DNA from: Cervus elaphus
Lineage: Eukaryota > Chordata > Mammalia > Artiodactyla > Cervidae
Direction: 5' to 3'
DNA length: 64,000 bases
Assembly (NCBI RefSeq): GCF_910594005.1
Contig: NC_057848.1
Location: forward strand, 51,911,616 to 51,975,615
Positions 57,400 through 64,000 of the stretch are shown here, piece after piece (positions within the stretch are counted from its first letter, which is position 1; each line of letters begins with the position of its first letter). Under the pieces are notes generated by a model that was given only the letters and a program-made list of their open reading frames with translations, did not search any database and was not told the DNA's origin. The position numbers and the translations under genes were made by a program.

Positions 57400-57880
57400 C
57401 TAGGAGCAGAGCGAAGAGTGGCAGGTGACTGCTGGCTGAGTCCAGGGATTACCACAAGGCAAGCAAAATTCTCCCCCTGCTCCAGGCTCAGGCAGCCCTT
57501 TTCTGAGTTTGGTCTCGGAGGGGAATGTAGCTGTATGTACAAATTGAAAGAAATCTGGGAGAAGGCAGGAGAGAAGAAACCTGCTGCCATTTACCATTAT
57601 CTTGATAAAATGGCAGTGACACACACTCCGCCTGCCACAATTAGGGTGATAAATGCCCGTCTCTTTGAGGCTTGTTTGAAAGTCAATTATGTAGATTATT
57701 TGGAGAATACTGACAGATGGCTTTCTTCCCCAGATGAGACAATCAAGCTGAACTTTGATATGTGCATAAAAAACACTGTCATTTCTCAAACAGAGGAGGC
57801 CTCCCTAAGAGGCCAACCAGAGAACTGGGATGAAATTTTGCCATTGGCCACTTCTGATGAACCCTGCCCTTAGGTCTTTC
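57400..57880 (+). other. Single-copy block with the longest non-repeat reading frame
   Basis: The frame 57418-57873 has 151 codons and is the longest in the window outside repeats. I see no domain, signal peptide or membrane segment, and no splice-site pair or promoter that would support a gene. AT-rich segments (CCATTTACCATTATCTTGAT; GTCAATTATGTAGATTATTT) look more like conserved noncoding DNA. Not called as a gene. Confidence 0.25.
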
Positions 57881-58874
57881 TTCCCCCCCCTCCACCCCCG
57901 TGGCTCCCTCTTTCCTCACCCTTAATGGAAGTTTTGATTCTTTCCATCTTGTAGTCAAATATTGATCCTCCGACCTGTCCTCAAGGTTTTGATTAACACA
58001 GAAGATTGCCACGTAAGCAGCTTTTTGTTTGTTTTCAGCTAATTCGTTTTTTATTATTCACTGGCTGCAGTAAATCTTACTTTTATTGTCCAACCACAGA
58101 AGAGAGAAAAATGGATTGATTTGAGTAACTAAATAATTCAAGCTGCAATGTGTAGTGGAGGGTGGCGGGAGAGAGAAAGGGTTAGGGGGAGCCTGAGAAA
58201 GCTTGATGGAACATTGCCCTTCAGGTTTCTTAGTTCTTCCCTGATCCCCAGCCCAGGTTACAATGATTTTGACTAGATTGTGAGGGGGTTCATGGAGATG
58301 GCAGTGTGGTACTATTGGAGTGATTTAAAGCAATAAAAGTTTAGAAAATGATTCTTTAAAACGTCTTCCTTAACCAAAAAACAATACAGATTCATCAAAT
58401 GAGATCTTTTGCCTGTTACTTTTCATTATATGAGGTAATTCATTTGGCACAATTATTTCAGTCCTGAGGTATATATATTTCTTTGTTTATTCATAAAGGA
58501 AGAAACCAGTCTTCACTGCATTTACTGGTAGCACAAAGTAGATGGAAAAGTTTTGAAGAAAGTAGCAAAACAGAGCCAGATATATCTAGACACAAAATTG
58601 AACAAATCAGAGCGTCAGAGCAGCCTAACTTGTATGTTAGACACATCGATTTCAGGATAAGAAAAAACGGAGAAATAATAGAAGAAAAAGGAGAATAACA
58701 AGAATGAAAGGGATATCTGTTTCTACCCTCTATCGTCTGCCCTTCCAGTCTTGTGTTCCCTCAGATATTCAGGGTGCTCAGGCTTCTTTAAGTAAAACAC
58801 AAACACGCAAGCTATGGGGGAAAAAAGTGGATAATGCATTTTCACTACATGAAAATGCAAAACTTCTATACTTC
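57881..58874. other. Single-copy DNA
   Basis: Pyrimidine-rich near 57875-57930, otherwise nothing recognised. Confidence 0.4.
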
Positions 58875-58875
58875 T

Positions 58876-59130
58876 GTGGTTTTCCAGTGGCTAAGCCCCT
58901 GTGCTTCCAGTGCAGGGGGTCCAGGTTTGATCCTTGGTCAGGGAACTAGATCCCACATGCCGTAACTAGGAATATGCATACCACAACTAAAGATCCCACA
59001 TAAAGTAATTAGCCTCCAACTAATAAAAATAATTGGGAAAAAAATAAAGATCCCACAAAGCCACAACAAAGACTGATGATCCGCATGCAACAACTAAGAG
59101 CTGGTACAGCCAGATACATAAATATTTAAA
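58876..59130 (+). mobile_element. CHR-type tRNA-Glu SINE interrupted by a 44-bp L1
   Basis: Sense CHR SINE (GTGGTTTTCCAGTGGCTAAG ... GCTGGTACAGCCAGATAC) resuming after 59044. Confidence 0.85.
59001..59044 (+). mobile_element. 44-bp L1 insertion (3' terminus plus tail)
   Basis: TAATTAGCCTCCAACTAATA is the reverse complement of the L1 3' end at 1960-1985 and 30370-30400, followed by a short A-rich tail. Perfect 13-bp TSD TAAAGATCCCACA at 58988-59000 and 59045-59057. Confidence 0.9.
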
Positions 59131-60588
59131 AAATACATCATGAACACATTAAAAAACAAACCACAGACTGGATTTACAGAGCATATAACTGGCGTAAGAT
59201 AGAGATCCAGAATATGTAATGAATTTTTGCAAATCTATACGACAAACAAGACAATAGGAAAATGGGCAAAAGCGAACAGGCATTTCAGAGATGAGGGAAT
59301 TCAAATGCCCAATACACATATAAAAATATGTTCAACCTCAATAGCTATCAAGATAATACAAATTAAAACAGTAAGGTACCATTTGTGCTACCAGAGAAGT
59401 GCAAAGTCTGACAACACCAAACATTGTCAAGAAAATGAAAAGGAACTGCATATACATACATACCTCATTTTTACTATGTTTCAGTTTATTATGCTTCACA
59501 GATCCTGCATTTTTTACAAGTTGAAGGTTTGTGCTAACTCTGTGTCAAGCAAGTCTTTGGCACCATTTTTCCAGCACTTGCTTGCTTTGTGTTTCTGTAT
59601 CACATTTTGACACTCTTCATGGTATCTCGAACTTTTTCATCACTGTTATATTGTTATGGTGATCTGTGATCAGTGATCTCCCACGTTACTATTGTAATTG
59701 TTTGGGGGGCTCCATGAACCATATCCATATAAAGGGCAGATGTAATTGATAATGTTAAGTGTGTTTTGACTGCTCCACCAACCAGCCACTGGCCCATCGC
59801 ATGTCTCACTCTTTAAACCAAATGCTAGAAATACTTAAGCTTAGTGAGGGAGGCATGTCAAAAGCTGAGACAGTCAAAAAGCTAGTCCTCTTGAGCCAAA
59901 CAGTTAGCTAAGGTGTGCATGCAAAGGAAAAGTTATTGACGGGAAATAAAAGTGCTCATCCAGTGAACACACAAATGATCAGACACCAAAACAGCCTTAT
60001 CGCCAATGTGGAGAAAGTTTTAGTGATCTGGATAGAAGATTAATCCAGAAGATTAATCCAGAATTAACATTCCTGAAGCCAAAGCCTAATCCAGAGAAAG
60101 GTCCTAACTCTCTTCAGTTCCATGAAGGCTGAAAGAGGCGAGGAAGCTGCAGAAGAAAAGTTTGAAGCCAGCAGGGGTTGATTTATGAGGTTTAAGAAAA
60201 GAAGCCATCTCCATCACATAAAAGTACAAGGTGAAGCAGAAAGTGCTAAGATAACCCATGAAGGCAGCTACACTAAACAACAGATTTTTCAGTGTACACA
60301 AAACAGCCTTCTATTGCAAGAAGATGTCATTTAGAACTTTCATGGCTGGAGAGAAGGTGTCAATGCCTGACTTCAAAGCTCTGAAGGACAGGCTGACTCT
60401 CCTCTTAGGGGCAAATGCAGTTGAAGCCAAGGCCCATTGGCCATTCTGAAAATCTTAGGCCCCTTCAGAATTATGCTAAATCTACTCTGTCTGTGCAGAG
60501 TAGATTTGGAAGAATAAAGCCTGGATGACAGCATATCTGTTTACAACATATTACAACATACCAAATATTTTAAGCCCACTGTTGAGAC

Positions 60589-60880
60589 TTGAAGTGAAAG
60601 TCGCTCAGTGGTGTATGACTCTTTGCAACCCCATGGACTATATATGGAATTCTCCAGGCCAGAATACTGGAGTGGGTAGCTGTTCCCTTCTCCAGGGGAT
60701 CTTCCCAACCCAGGAATTGAACCCAGGTCTCCCACATTGCAGGCGGATTCTTTACCAGCTGAGCCATCGGGAAAGCCCAAAATACTGGAGTGGGCAGCCT
60801 ATCCCTTCTCCAGAGGATCTTCCCAACCCAGGAATCGAACCAGGGTCTCCTGCATTGCAGGCAGATTCTTTACCAGCTGA
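60589..60880 (-). mobile_element. Bov-tA SINE with two tRNA-type heads
   Basis: Antisense Bov-A unit, reverse head (ending CATCGGGAAAGCCC), part of a second Bov-A unit, second reverse head. Same architecture as the copy at 46393-46723. No clear TSD; Tigger1 sequence resumes at about 60884. Confidence 0.85.
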
Positions 60881-61053
60881 GCCTACTCCTCAGAAAACAA
60901 TTCCTTTCAAAATATTACTGCTCATTGACAATGCACCTGGTCACCCAAAAGCTCTGATTGAGATAGACTATGAGATTAGTGTTGTTTTCATCCTGCTAAC
61001 ACAGCATCCATCCTGCAGCCCATTGATCAAGGAGTCATTTTGACTTTCAAGCC

Positions 61054-61220
61054 TTGTTCATTGTCATTGTTTAGTGGTCAAGTCATGCCTGACTCTTTGT
61101 GACCCCGTGGACTGCAGCACCATAGGCTTCCTTGTCCCTCACCATCTCCCAGAGTTTGCCCAAGTTCATGTCAATTGATTGCATCAGTGATGCCATCCAG
61201 CCATCTCATCCTCTGTTGCC
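61054..61220 (-). mobile_element. BovB LINE 3' fragment
   Basis: Antisense last 167 bp of BovB inside Tigger1. TSD CTTTCAAGCC (61044-61053) and CTTTCAAGTC (61221-61230). Confidence 0.92.
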
Positions 61221-62691
61221 CTTTCAAGTCATTATTTAAGAAATACATTTCATACAGCTATAGTGCCATAGATAGTGAGTGATTCCTCTATGGATATGAG
61301 AAAATTACATTGAAAACCTTCTGGAAAAGATTCACCATTCTAAATGCTATTAAGTATATTGTGATTCATGGGAGGAGGTCAAAATAAAACATTAACACGA
61401 GTTTAGAAGAAGTTGATTCCAACTCTCATGGATGACTTTGAGGGGCTCAAGATTCCAATGGAGGAAGTAACTGCAGATGCTGTAGAAATAGCAAGAGAAT
61501 TAGCAGTGGAGCTTGAAGATGTGACTGAATTGCTGCAATCTCATGATAAAGCCTTAGTGGATGAGGAGTGGCTTCTTATGGATGAGCAACGCAAGTGGTT
61601 TTTTGAGACGGAAACTACTCCTGGTGAAGATACTTTGAAGATGGTTGAAATGACGACAAAGAATTTAGAATATTATATGAACAGTTGACAAAGCAAGGGC
61701 AGAGTTTGACAAGATTGACTCAAATTTTGAAAGAATTCTACTGCGGGTAAATGCCATCAAACAGTGTTGCATGTGACAGAGAAATTTGAGAAAAGAAGAG
61801 CCAACTGGCATAGCAAAGTTCACTGTTGTCTTATTTTGAGAAATTGTCACAGCCACCCCAACCTTCAGCAAGTACTACCCTGATCCATCAGCAGCCATGA
61901 ACATCAAGGCAAGACCTTTCACCAGCCACAAGATCATAACTCACTGAAGGCTCAGATGATGGTTAGTACTTTTTAGCAATAAAGCATTTTTAAATTAAGG
62001 TTTGTACATCACTTCTTTCAACAATGCTATTGCATACTTAATAGACTATAGTATAGTGGAAAAATAACTTTTATTTGCACTGGGAAAATGAAAAATTCAT
62101 GTGACTCTATTGCAATATTTGCTTCGTAGCAGCAGTTTGGAACCAAAATCACATTATCTGCAAGGCTTGCCTGTACTTTGGGATATCACATACGAGAGTA
62201 ATTTGGCAATATCTAGTCAATCTGAATATACACATTCCCTAATGCCCAGTAGTTCCACCTTTAGTCATTTATCTTTGAAAAACTCTTGCACACCCGAAAA
62301 AGTAACCTGTTCAAGGTGTTTGGCACAGCATTGTAATAGGAATCAATCTAGGTATTCATCAAAAGAGAAATGAATCATTTGTGTTATAGTCATACTTTGT
62401 AATACAAGGCAGCAGATACAATGAATGATCTAGATACACGTATTAACATGGATAAATACAATCATAATGTTAAATGAAAAATGCAAGTTGCAAAATAATA
62501 TGTATACAGGAAATCATTTATATGAAGTTCAGAAAACAATAATACTGTATCCTATCTTTGAACACAAATATACACAATATACTAACACACGTGGGAAGCA
62601 TACACACAAACTACAGTCTACAGGGTACCTGTGAGGAGAGCGGGGAGAGCAGTGTAATCAGGGGGCAACAACTCCACCCATAACACTTCTG

Positions 62692-62830
62692 TTTTTCTTT
62701 TTAATTTTTTATTTTGTCTTGGGGTATAGCCAATTAATAAGCAATGTGATAGTTTCAGGTGAACAGTGAAGGGACTTCAGCCATACATATACATGTATCC
62801 ATTCTCCACCAACACGTTTTTTTTTTTTTT
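62692..62830 (-). mobile_element. L1 3'UTR fragment
   Basis: Antisense L1 3'UTR (TTGGGGTATAGCCAATTAAT, GTTTCAGGTGAACAGTGAAG) followed by T13. Confidence 0.75.
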
Positions 62831-62937
62831 CTTACAAAAGGCAAGGCATTAGCATTTATTCAGTATATTAATCTTTATATTTTTCTGTTTGAAATAGTTT
62901 ATAATCTAAAAATAAATAAGACAACAGAAAATAACAG

Positions 62938-63150
62938 GATTCCCAGATGGCGCTAGTGGTAAAGAACCCACCTGCCAACGCTTCTTAAGTAAGAAATGTG
63001 GGTTTGATCCCTGGGTTGGGAAGATCCCCTGGAGAAGAGAATGGCTACCCACTCCAGTATTCTTGCCTGGAGAATCCCATGGACAGAGGAGCCTGGCTGG
63101 CTACAGTCCATGGGGTCACAAAGAGTCGGACACCATTGAGCAATGTGGCA
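62938..63150 (+). mobile_element. Bov-tA SINE
   Basis: Sense copy with a diverged head that carries a short extra segment (ACGCTTCTTAAGTAAG) before the B box. Confidence 0.88.
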
Positions 63151-63827
63151 CTCACACACTACCCCCCATCAAAATGCCCACTCCAATGCATTTCTCTTAT
63201 AAGCAAATTCCTACTAAAGTGTTTATCCATTCAGCAAATGTTTATTGAGTAGGCGTTATATACCCATCATTTGCTTTTAAAAACAAATGATACCCGAATC
63301 TAGATGAATGAATCTCTAATATTCGAGTTTCAATTACCAAGACAGACCAGTAGTTAAGATTTAGGAACCAGGAGGAGGAGCCTTCATGGTATCTCTCAAA
63401 TGATAACCCATATCTGGACAGAAAAGAGAAAGGAGTAAAAGAAAGGCAAAAAGCAAGTTGGGAAGAGTAGGCAGTGAATTTTAAAAGGAATACCTGGGAG
63501 CACCTAGAGCTCACAAAGCTGTTACCATGTTTTAGAAGAACCACTTTCTACCTGTGAGTGGTCCCACTTCCTTTCAGATCTATCCCAGTGCTTTAACACT
63601 TTAGCAGTTCAAACATAGGTTTTAAACCCAGGCCTATGGTGAGTCTCAGATGCTCTCCACATCAACACCAAAGGAGGAGTCAGAACTACACCACATCAAA
63701 AGAAAAACCCTCTGTCAAGTAGTAGTGGATGGTGTAGGTTTTACCGGAGACTTTGTGGTGAGGAAGAGGCCAAGGTTTACATCAAAGAGCAAATGATTCA
63801 TCAAAATCCTCAATTCCTGGTATGTCA
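63151..63827. other. Single-copy DNA
   Basis: No gene. 63225-63262 (CAGCAAATGTTTATTGAGTA) may be a scrap of L2. Confidence 0.4.
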
Positions 63828-64000
63828 TGTTTCTGAAAGGACAAAATCTTAGAAATGGAGAACATATTAGTGGTTGTTAGGGGGTAGGAAGGGTGAACAG
63901 GAAGGAGTAGCTGTGGTTATGAAAGGCAGCATGAACAATCATTATAGTGATGGCAATGTTCTTGATATGGTGGTAGACACACAAGCCTGGTGGTGGTTTA
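63828..64000 (+). mobile_element. L1M 3'UTR, running off the window
   Basis: Sense L1M 3'UTR: TCTTAGAAATGGAGAACATA, TTAGTGGTTGTTAGGGGGT and ATATGGTGGTAGACACAC. Confidence 0.75.

Larger units (their letters stand above)
59820..61800 (+). pseudogene. Tigger1 pogo-type transposase, decayed
   Basis: A cut-and-paste transposase that binds its inverted repeats and uses a DDD triad. Pieces in several frames: a first catalytic block near 60289-60312 reading FSVHKTAF, in which His replaces the expected Asp; the second block LLIDNAPGH near 60916-60945, intact; a QPIDQG block near 61017-61035; and the C-terminal acidic region in frame 61413-61688. A Bov-tA and a BovB tail split the gene. Inactive. Confidence 0.82.
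59455..62171 (+). mobile_element. Tigger1 DNA transposon (Tc1/mariner, pogo type), near full length
   Basis: Ends at TACATACCTCATTTT on the left and GCTTGCCTG, then TA, on the right, matching Tigger1 termini in inverted orientation. The interior follows the Tigger1 transposase gene in order. About 2.25 kb remains after removing the SINE and BovB insertions, close to the roughly 2.4-kb consensus. Confidence 0.88.
59165..62690 (+). mobile_element. Old L1M LINE split by Tigger1
   Basis: Sense L1M pieces at about 59165-59454 (GGGCAAAAGCGAACAGGCAT) and 62172-62690 (AGTAATTTGGCAATATCTAG, GTTCAAGGTGTTTGGCACAG). They are contiguous if the DNA transposon is removed. Confidence 0.75.

Overview
This window is ruminant (pecoran artiodactyl) nuclear DNA. 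That follows from its repeats: BovB (RTE-class LINE) copies, L1 copies with the bovine-type ORF2 and 3'UTR, Bov-tA and BOV-A2 SINEs, the older CHR-type tRNA-Glu SINEs shared by ruminants, whales and hippos, plus pan-mammalian MIR, L2, L3/CR1, L1M, MaLR-like LTRs, MER5A-like hAT and Tigger1. Cattle, sheep, goat and deer cannot be separated from the sequence alone. I find no host protein-coding exon, rRNA, tRNA gene, snRNA or CRISPR array. Nearly every long reading frame belongs to a transposable element or is a chance frame.

Layout. 1-5488: two antisense L1 copies; the second carries an unbroken 945-codon ORF2 segment (2296-5133) and is bounded by a candidate target-site duplication (TSD). 5555-11105: old L1M, an inverted duplication around a MIR (6801-7524), a hAT relic split by an LTR, and an L2 element interrupted by three separate insertions. 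11105-21850: mostly single-copy DNA with two AT-rich blocks that look like conserved regulatory sequence (about 13040-13560 and 15390-15960). 21853-23112: BovB. 23391-25540: another single-copy, possibly regulatory block. 25541-27105: L1 3' end with a SINE and a BovB fragment inside it. 29101-30279: BovB. 30355-30700: a 5'-inverted L1. 31267-36833: layered SINE, BovB, L1 and LTR insertions. 36845-42790: mostly single-copy. 42805-43987: BovB with a perfect 13-bp TSD. 45818-47545: a stack of insertions four levels deep. 47546-47968: a SINE with three tRNA-type heads. 48790-50505: L1M with younger insertions. 50505-58870: largely single-copy, with one LTR. 59165-62690: L1M split by a near-full-length Tigger1. 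62938-64000: Bov-tA and the start of another L1M 3'UTR.

The genes here do not form a host pathway. What works together is parasite and helper: L1 and BovB reverse transcriptases are the known trans-mobilisers of the CHR/Bov-tA and Bov-A families. The most unusual signals are three insertions that consist only of a poly(A)/poly(T) tract between duplicated target sites (905-944, 16936-16976, 41913-41949), a related 44-bp L1 insertion (59001-59044), a SINE trimer with a single TSD, and the inverted duplication at 6801-7524. I did not identify an undescribed gene system.
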